A stretch of DNA of 64,000 nt from Apiotrichum sp. Y4204. Taxonomy: Eukaryota; Basidiomycota; Tremellomycetes; Trichosporonales; Trichosporonaceae. A program made the translations under genes and the position numbers. This document shows positions 1 to 10,464 of the stretch, piece after piece. The stretch lies in the NCBI GenBank assembly GCA_025531455.1, contig JAMYHL010000076.1, forward strand, positions 124,001-188,000, written 5' to 3'. Numbering within the stretch: position 1 is the first letter of the stretch; the number at the start of each line of letters is the position of its first letter. The notes under the pieces are model-generated. The model was not told the DNA's origin and did no database searches. It saw only the letters and a list, made by a program, of their open reading frames with translations.

Positions 1-1070
1 CGAATACCACGCTGGAACAGACCCGAGGCAAAGTAGATGGGCACATTCTGCAGTTCGGGGTGGTCGTTCCAGTACTCGTCGAGTAGCAACGCCAGTTCCT
101 GTCCATTGCCGAATGATGGAATTGGCATGAGCACCTTTCCTCCTCGGCGGACAATGTTTCCGACGAGTGCTGACGTTAGGGGCTTGGTCAAGAAGGTACA
201 CCCAATTCAAGCCTCTGAACTCACTCGTAAATTGCTCCTCCTTGTCCTTCCTATCCGGCAGCGTGTGCACACCGAACGTGCTCTCGCAGATCATCACGTC
301 GGGCTTGATCGGTGGGACCTCGGCAACAACGAGATGGCGGTCCTCCTCGCGACTGTAGTCGCCAGTATACAGCACCTTGAGGCCCGCAATTTCAATCAAG
401 AACATGGATGCGCCGAGCACATGACCCGCGTGGTACGGCGTAAACCGCAATCCACCAGACACAACAATGTCCTGGTGGTAGTCGACGGCAATCGTGTTGT
501 GCACCGATGCCAGCACGTCCGCTTCGCTGTATAGCCGTCCTCCGCCCTCCGCGTTCTGGTCACTGCGGGTCAGATTGGGCCAGCCCTGCGGTACTCACTT
601 GATGCGGACCGTGTCCATCATGGTCAGGTTGTAGATTGCCTTCGTTGCATGTGTCATGTATACCTTGCCATTGCCTTCGCGGAAGTTTGTCTGCATGTGA
701 GCTCCTTGCAGGCAGCCGCTAGCTCACCTTCTCCATAATATACGGCAATGCCGCAGCGTGGTCGACATGGAAGCTGGTGTCAGTCGCTGACCTCACGGGT
801 CCCTCCTTACTGGGTGACAAGAATGGCATCGACGGTGCTCCAGTCCAGCTCGTCAATGAACGGCAGCCCGCCGAGCCCGGGATATGCGGGGTGCAGCCCG
901 GCATCGCACACGATTGTCTTCCCCCGGTGCTGGATGACACAGCACGAACGCCCGACCTCCTGGCCTGCGCCGAGCATCGTGACCGTCAATGGCGGCGCGT
1001 CCTCGCCCCCGCCGGGGTTGATGACCTGCACTGTGGGCTGCGCGCGCGCATGGCGGCGCCGGTGACTCAT
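1..1070 (-). CDS. YSH1: CPSF73/Ysh1 endoribonuclease, N-terminal part (cut by window edge)
   Basis: Endonuclease subunit of the cleavage and polyadenylation factor; it cuts pre-mRNA before poly(A) addition in the nucleus. The N-terminal metallo-beta-lactamase core is visible: GAGQEVGRSC near the start, then the zinc-binding HFHVDH, restored when the 774-810 intron is removed, then TPYHAGHVLGA and YTGDYSREEDRHL. Exons by splice consensus: 811-1070, 728-773, 599-690, 225-562 and 1-169; the introns are only 36-55 bp. The start is the ATG ending at 1070 (MSHRRRHARAQ), because the family core follows directly; the longer upstream reading is untranslated leader. The beta-CASP remainder and C-terminal domain lie outside the window. 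Very confident in family; the downstream gene end is unseen. Confidence 0.95.
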
Positions 1071-1595
1071 GGTAGATGGCGGAACTACCTGTGCATAGGA
1101 TGTGGGGAGGGATGTGAGGAGGGAGCTTGGTCGGTGTTGCAAGAATGTGTGGAGAGGTGGACGTTGCTTGTCGAGGTGAGGAGAGGTGAGTGACGTTCTT
1201 TTGTGCGTTTGAATGTGACACTGTCTGTCCTGTCTGTTGGTGGTGGATTGCAGACCAACATTTTCCCTCCACCGGTTGGCCATGTGTGTGAGCGTCCCTG
1301 GCTAGCCTGGCTGGGCCTGGCTGGCTGGCGGTTGGGGGAGGCGTTCATGTCTGACTTTTTGAGTGGGGTTGTCAAACACATTTACTCCATCCGTCCATTT
1401 GTCTCTCACCATCCCCTCTCGAGCTGATATCACCCGCACCTCCCGGTTTTCTCGCATCGGCAGCGACATTACAGCGACAAAAGTATCTACAGCATCGCAT
1501 CAGTGCATCTGGTTTTTAATCCGCTTCTACTCTCTCATCTCATCGCACCTCGCATTCGCGCTTCTTCCCTCCACCCTCCCTATTGTACTTCCGAC
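1071..1595. other. Divergent intergenic region, YSH1 / BTB gene
   Basis: About 525 bp between the starts of two divergently transcribed genes. It is pyrimidine-rich on the + strand just before the BTB start. No TATA box or repeat stands out; it presumably holds both promoters. Confidence 0.6.
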
Positions 1596-2882
1596 ATGGC
1601 GACCCCTCGCACCGCGACGCCCACGACCACCGCGTCGAGCACGCGGCTCGAGTCCCAGGGCGAGGCGGAGAGCTCGAAGGCTGCCGCGTGAGTACAGCAT
1701 CAGAGCATGGAGAGCATGATCGCCAAAGTGTCAAACCAGGTGTCCTCTTTCAGCACACCTGTCAGCCAAGACACGCGGCTCGGTCCGCTCGCTCCAGACG
1801 CATCTAACCCATCCAGTGTCGATCCCGCAACCGCCTTTGCCGTCGGCCTGTCAGGATACATCTTCAATGCCGGCTTTTGCCACCAGCAATGGGCCGACGT
1901 GCAGGTGTCCTTCTTCCACACGAGCCTCCGCCTGCACCGTTGTACGTGAAGCTGGCTGGCTGCTGTGAGCTTCCTAACGTCAGTGATCCTCGCACGCAGC
2001 CCTTATCTCGCGCACCTGCTCTCAAACTCGATGCCCGGTGGATCGGTGCAGCTCCTGTTTACCGATGACAACATTACCGAGGAGGTAGGTCGCGTGCCCA
2101 CACATGTCGCGCGCTACTCCCCGTACTCACAGCCCAGGCCGTCTACATTGCCATCGAACACCTATACAGTGAGTGCACACGTACAGCTACTCCCCTCTCT
2201 AGATTAGCTGACGTCAGACCCCTCCCTTCACCTCGTCTCGCCATCAAACGCGCGCGCGATCCTCGCGACGGCGTACCTTTTCGGCGCGATGCCAGACCTC
2301 GAGGAGCGGGCATACAATGTCGTCTCCGAGTCGATTTCCGCCACCAACGTCGGGGAGCTGGTCCACTGGCTCGGCGCAAGGATACCGTCCAACAACGGGT
2401 TTGCGTTCGGGTCCGTCCAGATGCCGCCGCAGCAGGGGGGAGGGGACGCATGGGGCGCCGCGCCGCCGCTGTACGGCGAGTGGTCGCACCGCCTGCGGTC
2501 CGATGTCGTCAACTACCTTTTGCGCGTGCTCCCCGAGTCACTGGCGGCCGAGGAGGGCGAGAAGCAGCCGCTGCACACGGACCCGCGCCTCATGGCCGCG
2601 TACGTCCCGCTCCCGTTCGAGCTGTTCAAGCAGTGCATCGAGTCGCCTGACCTCCCGATTCCGTTCATGCAGGACCGGTTTGGGTTTGCAAAGCGCGCGA
2701 TTGCGCAGCGCAAGAAGGCGGCGCAGGCACAGGCGCAGGCAAATGGCGGGGGCGCGCCCGGCGCGCAGTTTGAGGAGAGCGTCGTCCTCGCGCTCAAGAC
2801 GGACGGAGGGGACGGTATGGCCGTGCACGTCACGCGCAAACCCAAGCGGTCGCGTGCCGCGCTCTGGAAGGTCGAGGGTTAG
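1596..2882 (+). CDS. BTB/POZ domain protein
   Basis: Predicted protein of about 358 residues assembled from five exons: 1596-1687, 1754-1941, 1984-2084, 2138-2168 and 2218-2882. The summed length is a multiple of three and every junction keeps frame. After a low-complexity Ser/Thr/Ala N-terminus comes a BTB/POZ fold: ADVQVSFF, LHRLILARSPYLAHLL, LLFTDDNITEE, IAIEHLY and the ARAILATAYLFGAM helix. BTB domains mediate dimerisation and often Cullin-3 binding. No kelch, MATH or zinc-finger partner domain is visible; the C-terminal half is Ala/Gln-rich and basic at the end. Function is unknown; a conserved fungal BTB protein is the safest name. Confidence 0.8.
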
Positions 2883-3125
2883 AGATACTAGTTATATAGT
2901 ACTAGTCTATAGGCAGCACAGGCACATCATGTAGAATCCCTCATGTGCATACATCTTCACATTATGTTATCAATCATGCGCGCAGCGCGCTGCGGCTTTA
3001 CTACATCTAGGTGCGCGGCACGTACTAGTACTAAATTGGATGGCTAGGCTGGGGGATCGCTTCCGAGTCAAGATGGTTGTGTTTCTAAAACGTTGGGTCT
3101 GATCTCGCGCCTCGGGTATCACTGC

Positions 3126-4603
3126 TCAGTGGAAGGTCATGGCCAGAATACGGTCATAGTCCTCCACGAGCGTGTCATACGTCTTTGCGAGCGCATCCTT
3201 GCGCTCCTGCGGGGTCATCTGCGAGAGCATCTCATAGTTGAAGCGGTACAGGCGGCCCTTGACGTGGATACGGTAGTCGCGCACCTTTGCCGCGTCCTTG
3301 CGGTCCAGCTGGCGCAGGAGGAGCATCTCAAGCAGCCGGTCAAATTGGCGCTGCGCCGTCAGTAAGTGGTGGACGATGAGTAGAACACCACTCACCTGCG
3401 CAATCTTGTGCTTCTTGCGGTGTTCCGCCTCCCACGCTGCGCGCGGCCCGCGCTGGTCGGCGCCGATACCGATGAGGAACTGCGGGTCATCCGGGATGCC
3501 GTGCTTGACAAGGTAGCGTAGATCATTGCGGTCGCGCAGGTCCTCAAACGCCTCGGCTGGATCCTCGACCGTGAGCTCGGCAACGTCGTCGCGGGAGAGC
3601 ATGTGCTCGAAGACCGCCGAGTAGAGGTGTGCTGTTGTGAGTTTAGAAAACCGACTAGCAACTCACATCCATGGCCCTGGTGTTGGTACGGCGGGATAAT
3701 GACAAATTGGCTCAGACGCAGGCGGATCTTGTCTGGGAAGCACCAGAACGGATACAGCGAGGTGTATCCCACAAAGTGGTAGGTATCAATGTCGGTGCCC
3801 GGTCGCCTGCGGCGCTCAAACCTGAGAGTTAGCGCCAATCTGCAGAGCTCAACTCACAACGTGACAAACTCCCATGCGTCCTCGTCCTCCTGGATGTAGC
3901 TCCCGCCCTCAATGAAGAGGAGGATGAACACCTGCATGCGGCGGTGGAACTCGCGGAATCCGGGGGTATCCCATGTCGACTGCCATCAGTTGACGACCTC
4001 GATCTTCAAACTGACCTTGTACATCTCAAAGACCACTGCGTCCTCGTCGTCCTCGTCGGGGGCATCGCCGTTCGCCTTGCCCTTCCCCTTCCCTTTGCCC
4101 GTGCCCGGGCGGGTATAGCTGCCAATCTTCTCGCCGCACGGCTTGAATGTCTTGGCGTCGGCATCGACCACCGCATCAAACGCGATTTCCGACTTGAGGT
4201 AGTCTGATGGAATAACATTGAAGAGCTTGCCCTCAATGTCGTCCGGCGGCGTCACCTGCGAATGGAGCTTGTCATCGTACGAAATCGCCAGCAGCTGCTT
4301 GAGGCTCCCGGATGCGAAGTTCAGCTGAGGACTGTTAGACTTTAAACGCCCGCCAACAGTCAAGATGGCGCCAAGAACGCACCCGAATGTCAAGCCCCTT
4401 GTATCCGAAGATCTTCTCCTGCTCGCCAAAGATCGGATACGTGAAGTCGGGGTGGAACGGGCGGATGGCCGTGTGGTCATCGCCTAGCGCGTCCGCGTCT
4501 TCCTTCACGCGCACTGTTGTCAGCTGAAGAGGCTTCGCGACAGCTTACCCATGCGGAGCGTCATCGCCTCATTCGAGTCTGTGACCCATTCCTCTTCGCT
4601 CAT
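3126..4603 (-). CDS. HAT1: Histone acetyltransferase type B catalytic subunit Hat1
   Basis: Acetylates newly made histone H4 (Lys5/Lys12) before chromatin assembly. The start ATG ends at 4603 (MSEEEWVTDSNEAM). The N-terminal Hat1 domain follows (AIRPFHPDFTYPIFGEQE, IFGYKGLDIRL), then the GNAT acetyl-CoA site: YTSLYPFWCFPDKIRLRLSQ with the loop PPYQHQGHG. The C-terminal helical region (VEDPAEAFEDLRDRNDL) ends at the TGA at 3126-3128. Several short introns interrupt it, for example near 4520-4550, 4325-4385, 3838-3860 and 3635-3667. A Gly-Lys repeat and acidic stretch (GKGKGKGKANGDAPDEDDED) interrupts the N-terminal domain and is probably a lineage-specific loop. It is convergent with the BTB gene and divergent from SAD1. 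Confidence 0.93.
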
Positions 4604-5279
4604 GGTGGATGGATGCGTGGAAGCGGTGTGAGAAGACAAAAGGAGGATGGGAGGGAGAACTGGTGGAGAGCGGAGAAGATGGCGTCCTGGGTAGCTGGTG
4701 GTTGATTTCTCGGGGTGGTGGGTGTGTGTTTTGAGACGCGTCTCATCCTCCCACATGACAAGTAAAGGGGTACGAGCGACAGCGGGAGCAAAAGCGGGAG
4801 CAGAATCTTGATATCTTGCGTCAGGGCCGATCCGGGATCGCCGGATATATCTCCGATCTCCGCACACACCTCATCATGCGTCACGTGCCGTCAACCGCAC
4901 CAGCTGCCAGTCACCGAGCTAGCCTGGGGGCGAAAGGGGGGGTCTGTGCGCAGACGATGACTGCCTTCCCTCTGCGCCTCCCTCTGCCTCTTGATCCAAC
5001 CCTTCTTCTCCTCCCGGTTGAAACGGTGCGTCTGGTGACGAGCAAGACACAAAGAATAGCGAACAACGCAGCAACAATCAACCGGCCCACCCACCGGAAT
5101 ACATCCCATCGACTCCGATCCGTTCTTCCGCTGAACGGCTCCCCCCGAGCTGCTTTGAGGCGTCAAGCTGTCTGCGCAACACACACTGCCCGCGGCACAA
5201 AGTTCACAGCCCCAATTTCCATCGAGCCCATCTTCCCTTCCCATCTTCCTCGTACACTCTCCCACGCATCCGCCTCACG
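4604..5279. other. Divergent intergenic region, HAT1 / SAD1
   Basis: About 676 bp between two divergent genes. It contains a CACGTG-like ACGTG (near 4880) and pyrimidine-rich tracts, but no convincing coding sequence; the short readings in it lack codon bias and family similarity. Confidence 0.55.
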
Positions 5280-7092
5280 ATGGCAACCCACTCGCCACCC
5301 CTCTCACCACCAGCAGCGAAGCGACCAAAGCTCGACGCCGAGGCGCCCGCGACGCTCAGCCCGGCTCGGCCACCCCCGACGAACACTTCCGCCAATGGAT
5401 CACTGAACGGTGCGTCCAACACCGCGGATGATAGCGACGATGAGGAGGAGCTCGAGGAGGCCCCCAAGGAGGAGATTGCGCACCGCGATATGTACCTCGA
5501 CACGGTAAGTGCTGATGAGAGCCGCCACGATGTTTAACAATCGAGAAACACCGGATCGGCTGCGGCTGGCTTTTGTCTTCTATCTCGCCGGCCGTCTTGC
5601 CACAAACAGAGCTGAGACTGACGACTACAGGTATCCAGGCCAAACCTCGACTTTGACTTCGAACGTCAGTGCTCCAAGTCGCTCTCGACGATCAACGTAT
5701 ACGCGTGCCTCGTGTGCGGCAAGTACTTCCAGGGTCGAGGTCGGGGATCATGGGCGTACCGCCACGCCGTGGGCGACAACCATCGCGTGTGGCTGAACCT
5801 CGAGACGGAGAAGTTCTACGTTCTGCCAGAGGGATATCCGGTGTCTGACCCCTCGCTGAACGATATCCTGGCGGTCCTCAACCCGCGGTACCGCCCAGAC
5901 CAGCTCGTTTCCCTCTCCGATATCCGGCCACCAAGCTACACCCTCACGCAGACACCGTATGTGCCCGGCTTTGTGGGCCTGAACAACATTAAGAAGAACG
6001 ACTACCTGAATGTCATCGTGCAGATGCTTCTCCACGTCCCGCCGATTCGCGATTTCTTCCTCAACAGCGAGACGCCGCTGCTACAGGAGAAGGCGCGGCC
6101 GACCGAGCTCGTCATGCGGCTCGCGACGCTCTGCCGCCGTTTGTGGAACCCGCGTCTCTTCAAGGCGCAGGTCTCTCCGCACGACTTCTTCCAGGAAGTA
6201 ACGAAGCGGAGTAACGGCAAGTTCAAGACGACAGAACAAGGTGACCCGGTCGAGTTTCTCGGCTGGCTCGTGAACACCCTCCACCGCGATCTGGGAGGGA
6301 GCAAGAAGCGCAACTCGAGCATCATCTACTCGACATTCCAGGGCAAGGTGCAGATCGAGACGCAGCAGGTCATCACTCACAAGGACTATGCGCGTCCCGT
6401 ATTTGACCTTTCGAGAGGTGAGCTATGATCGCAATACTGTTCAGCTCACACCCAGAAATCCAAACCGTTGCGTCGCCGTTCCTTTTCCTCGCGCTCGACC
6501 TCCCTCCGACCCCGCTCTTCCAGGACCAGAACGAGAAGAAGATTATCCCGCAGGTGCCGCTGTCCACCATCCTCGCCAAGTTTGACGGCAAAACAACGCA
6601 AGAGTTTGGCCCCACGCTCAAGCGCCACCACCTCACCGCCCTTCCGCGCTACGTGATCCTACACATAAAGCGATTCACGAAGAACAACTTTGTCGAAGAG
6701 AAGAACCCCACGATTGTCAACTTTCACATGCGTGGCGTGGACATGTCGCCTTGTGAGTCTGCTAGCCGTTTCCAATTCACTGCTGACATCCAGATGTGGA
6801 CCCGAAGCCGTCAGACCCGATACACACGCAGTACGACCTGCTCTCGAACGTGACCATCGACTCGACCGTGGCGTCGACGACGAGCGGAAACGAGCGCAAA
6901 AAGCCGGATCCAAGCGACGAGGCGCAGACGACGTGGAAGATCTTCCAGCGCTGCGGGCGCGGCGGCGGCGACGACGAAAAGTGGTACGAGATGCAGGACC
7001 TGCGGGTCACCGAGGTCCGGCAGGAGATGGTCTTCCTTGGCGAGACGGTCATCCAGGTTTGGGAACGGCGCGACCTGTCTACAAAGGCATGA
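5280..7092 (+). CDS. SAD1: U4/U6.U5 tri-snRNP protein Sad1/USP39 (inactive ubiquitin hydrolase fold)
   Basis: Splicing factor needed for tri-snRNP integrity; it has a ZnF-UBP plus USP fold but no peptidase activity in characterised members. Here a disordered acidic N-terminus (DDSDDEEELEE) precedes the zinc finger YACLVCGKYFQGRGRGSWAY...HAVGDNHRVWLNLETEKFY. The USP domain begins GFVGLNNIKKNDYLN: the position of the catalytic cysteine box carries no Cys. The late box FGPTLKRHHLTALPRYVILHIKRF and the end QEMVFLGETVIQVWERR match the family. Introns lie at about 5505-5632, 6417-6455 and 6752-6793. The start at 5280 is the first ATG after the leader. The missing cysteine is the normal state of this family, not a mutation. 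Confidence 0.95.
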
Positions 7093-7437
7093 GAAAGTAC
7101 TGTCCTCGCGTGTGTCTGTTTTTTTCTCGTAGCATCTGGGGATATCCTGCACTCCTAGTCCTGCATCGCATCCATCACCACCGCACACCTCCCGCACATT
7201 GTACACATAGTTGCTGTCATGCATTGTTACAGCTGCCAATGTCCTAATCTACGTCGTCTTCTTGCATTTGCGCCTCGCGCGCCTTGTCTCGCCCAGTCTC
7301 CTCTGGACAGGGTATCGTGGTTGGGGGTATATGGTACTGTATGGACTGTGTCCAGTCCCTGAGAATGAATGAAACGAAGATAAACAGCAAACGAAGAGAA
7401 ATGAGAGGTAAGAAAGTGGAAAGAAAATGGGGTTGGT
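7093..7437. other. Convergent 3' intergenic region, SAD1 / ABD1
   Basis: About 345 bp between two stop codons on opposite strands. A T-rich stretch follows the SAD1 stop. No gene seen. Confidence 0.6.
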
Positions 7438-9779
7438 CTAGCGGACCTTCTCAAACGCAAACGCCATGTAGATGTCTGGTGTCAGTGAGATGCAAGTGGT
7501 CGGCTGGATATGGGCCAAGCAGCCGGGGATCACTCACTCGCAGCCTCCCACTGGTCGCTATCCATGGCGCTCTCGCCGTGTTCATTAATAACGCCCATCT
7601 TGCCGAGCAGCGGGCCAAAGTCGCGGCTCGACTGCTCCTCCTGCAGCACGTCGCTGAAGGTCTTGCGGTACACCAGCTCGAGACCGTATTCTCCAGCGAG
7701 ACTGAAATGTTAGCTCGATTCCCATTGCGGTGGCTAGCTAACGCACTTGACAAAGTTGTCCCAGTCGACAATGTACTCTGGGACGTCCTCGACCGCGTCT
7801 TCGAGGTAGAAGCGGTACTCGTGCCCGTAGACGCCCTTGTGGCGGCGCTCGTTGAACGAGATGGTGTAGCACGAGTTGCCGAATCTCAGCTCCTCGCCCT
7901 CGGGAATGGCGTCGAGACGCTCGAGCAGCAGCTGCGAATTCGGTATCGTGCCGACAAACATGCCCCCGCGACGGAGGTAGCGCGACACATTCTCGATCAT
8001 CATGCGCGCCTTTTGAGCATTCTCGAACGCGTAGTGCATGCAGAACTGCATGCTCACGTTCGTGTACTGCTCCCGTTGGAGGTAGTCGGGGAGCACGTCT
8101 GATATCGGCTTGCCGTAGCAGTCGTGCGCGTAAAAGTAGGCGTCAAAGCGGTTGCCCCGCATAGTATTCCACCGATCACGTGCTTGGTCAATGGACGTTG
8201 CAGCAATGTCTAAAGTCAGACATATCCGAACATTTGACAACGTCGCCATTCCTCCCCCTCGGACATCGGACACCTACCCATGCCAACGTAGAGGCTAATG
8301 CGTGCCTGCCTCCACTTGTTCAAGTCGCCACCCTTGCCGCACCCAATGTCGAGCACTTTGGCGCCGGGGCCATTACGTGGCCGTTCGGTGAACTTGCCAA
8401 TGAGCACGGACTTGACCCAGTTGTTGAACTTTTTCAGGCCAATAATGGGGGAAAATTCGCGATGTTCCACACCCACTTCGGGGCGCGAGTTGTCTGCGGG
8501 GTCAGACGAACCATGAGGGTTGCAAATGCATCAGCTTGGACTCACAATGTGACGCCACCTCGCCAGCAACACCAGCGTACTCCAACCGCCGCCGCTGGTT
8601 GCGCTCGGGATCCTCCTGCGCTCGCCGCTTGCCACTGCTGTTCTCGCGTGACGGGGGTCGCGGCCGTTCCGCCGATGCGCTCGCGGTGGATCCGCGGCGT
8701 GACGGACCAGCGCTGCGTGAGGGCCCGGCATCGTCGCCGTACTCGTGGACGGATGCGCGAGGCGAGGGGGCGGACCACTGGGGCGCTGAGCGGCGCATCT
8801 TCTTGCGCAACGGATTATTGTTCACCGCAGAAGAGCGCAGCTGGGCGAGTTCCTCCTTGCTTATCGGGCGTCGGAATGTCGGCGTGCGACTTGGGTGCAC
8901 TGGATCATAGGGTGTGCGAAGCGAGACAGGAGAGGCCACAATGGATGAGTCGTTGGACAACCTGCGCGGCTCGGGAGAAGAGGTGGTCCTGGGTTGGAAC
9001 GCCGATCCGCTCGAGTTCGGACGGGCCGAGCTGTGGCGAGACGTTGGATGACTCCCATGGCTAGGGAGGTGCATGTTCTGTTGTCTTGGGGAGACGCTGA
9101 CACTGGGGGAGCGCAGCTGGGCCGTCTGGGCAACTGGTGTGCTGTAAATGTCATGCTGACGAACCGGGTCAGCTGGAGGGGGCATGGAAACGTCCATTGA
9201 CGAACGACGGGAAGAGGGCCCGCCGTACCCGCCGGGTCCACCAGTGCTCGCTCCGGGAGTGGTTTGCGCATCATAAGGGTACCCCATGGACGTGGAGGGA
9301 GAACCGAGAGACTGGTTGTGGAGAAGGGGCGAGCGCGACGAGCGACCTGCGGGGCCGCCAGCAGACGCGGGGTGGAGGCCAACTGACGGAGAGGAGAGGC
9401 GGGGAGAGGAAGTCTCGCGCCTCTCGCGTGAGGATGAGGACGCGCTCGTGGTGCGGACGAGCGGGCTCGCATCATTATTCAGCAGCTTGGAGAGATGGGG
9501 CCGTGTTGTGCCGCCCTGTTCGGGGTCCTCATGAGACGATACCGTCATGTCGGAACCGCGTCGCGACGTCCCCTGCGCCCCGCTATCGTCATTCAACAAA
9601 CTGCGCAACGATCCCGCCCCGCTGTATCCGCTGACGCTCGACATGGGGCGGGCAGCCGACTGGGGCACGCTATCCGAGAAGGCCGGCGGCTGTGGAGGCG
9701 CGGGGTTGTCCCACAACGACGCGCGGCGCGGCATCGCCGGCGACGGCATGTCGCAGTCGCGGATCGGGTCGTACACCAT
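7438..9779 (-). CDS. ABD1: mRNA cap guanine-N7 methyltransferase Abd1 with long disordered N-terminus
   Basis: Transfers methyl from S-adenosylmethionine to the guanine-N7 of the GpppN cap. The first exon (8520-9779) encodes about 420 residues of Ser/Pro/Arg-rich low complexity, then RRLEYAGVAGEVASH. Splicing joins this to YNSRPEVGVEHREFSPIIGLKKFNNWVKS, the family's entry motif. The SAM site VLDIGCGKGGDLNKW follows, then FCMHYAFEN, RYLRRGGMFVGTIPN and FGNSCYTISF. The C-terminus YMAFAFEK ends at the TAG at 7438-7440. Yeast Abd1 is about 436 residues, so the N-terminal tail is unusually long here, as recalled for other basidiomycetes. The start MVYDPIRDCDM is the first ATG of the continuous frame; an internal start cannot be excluded. 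Confidence 0.93.
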
Positions 9780-10464
9780 TGCGGCGGGTGGTCGGGGAGT
9801 GACAGGTGTCTCTGGAAAGTGATGGTGTGTGGATGCTGTTGTCGGGTGGTGTGTAGAAGGATGTTGGAAGTGGTGTCTAGCAACAGGACGACAGCTGTAT
9901 CCAACCGAGCAACAGCAGCAATCGTCTTGAAGGTGGTCGGTCGTTTAGATTTTTTGAGTGGTAATGGATTCTCCCAAAAAAAAAAAAAAAAAAAAAAAAA
10001 AAAGCAAAAAAGTGGGTTGTGGGGGAGACGTCGTGGGGGGCCTGCGACACAGTTCCTTTCGGCAGGGGAAGTGGGTGCAGGAGGTGTTACGGTGTGTGCG
10101 CGGCGCGTCGGGGCATGTTCTGGATGTCCTGGGCCGCGTGATGGAGGTGTGATGAACAATGACCGAGATGGATGTTATGGATGTGACACGAAAGTGTTTG
10201 TTCCGAACGAGACGGACGACGACGACGAGGACGAGCACTTGGGTGTCTAGGTGTAAAGGAGATCTGCAGGGGAGAGAAGGAGATCTGTCAGGATCTGCAC
10301 ACTGACAGAAATTTGCTTCCGTCCATTGTCATTGTGTGCCTTTCCTGCCATGAACCACTCGCTCGATCAATCACAATCACAACCTCACACTCACAACCCA
10401 CAACCCACACTCCACTCTCCCGATCTCTCTCTCATCACAATCAACGCCCCATCTCCGACTCAAA
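9780..10464. promoter_or_regulatory. Divergent promoter region, ABD1 / PFS2, with A28 tract
   Basis: About 685 bp between divergent starts. It holds an uninterrupted run of 28 A on the + strand (9976-10003) followed by GCAAAAAAG, and a CACTC/ACAACCC-rich stretch just before the PFS2 ATG. Poly(dA:dT) tracts commonly exclude nucleosomes in fungal promoters; that role here is inferred. Confidence 0.5.
9976..10003. repeat. Poly(A) homopolymer, 28 nt
   Basis: Twenty-eight consecutive A on the + strand in the ABD1/PFS2 divergent promoter. The length is prone to assembly error. Confidence 0.95.
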
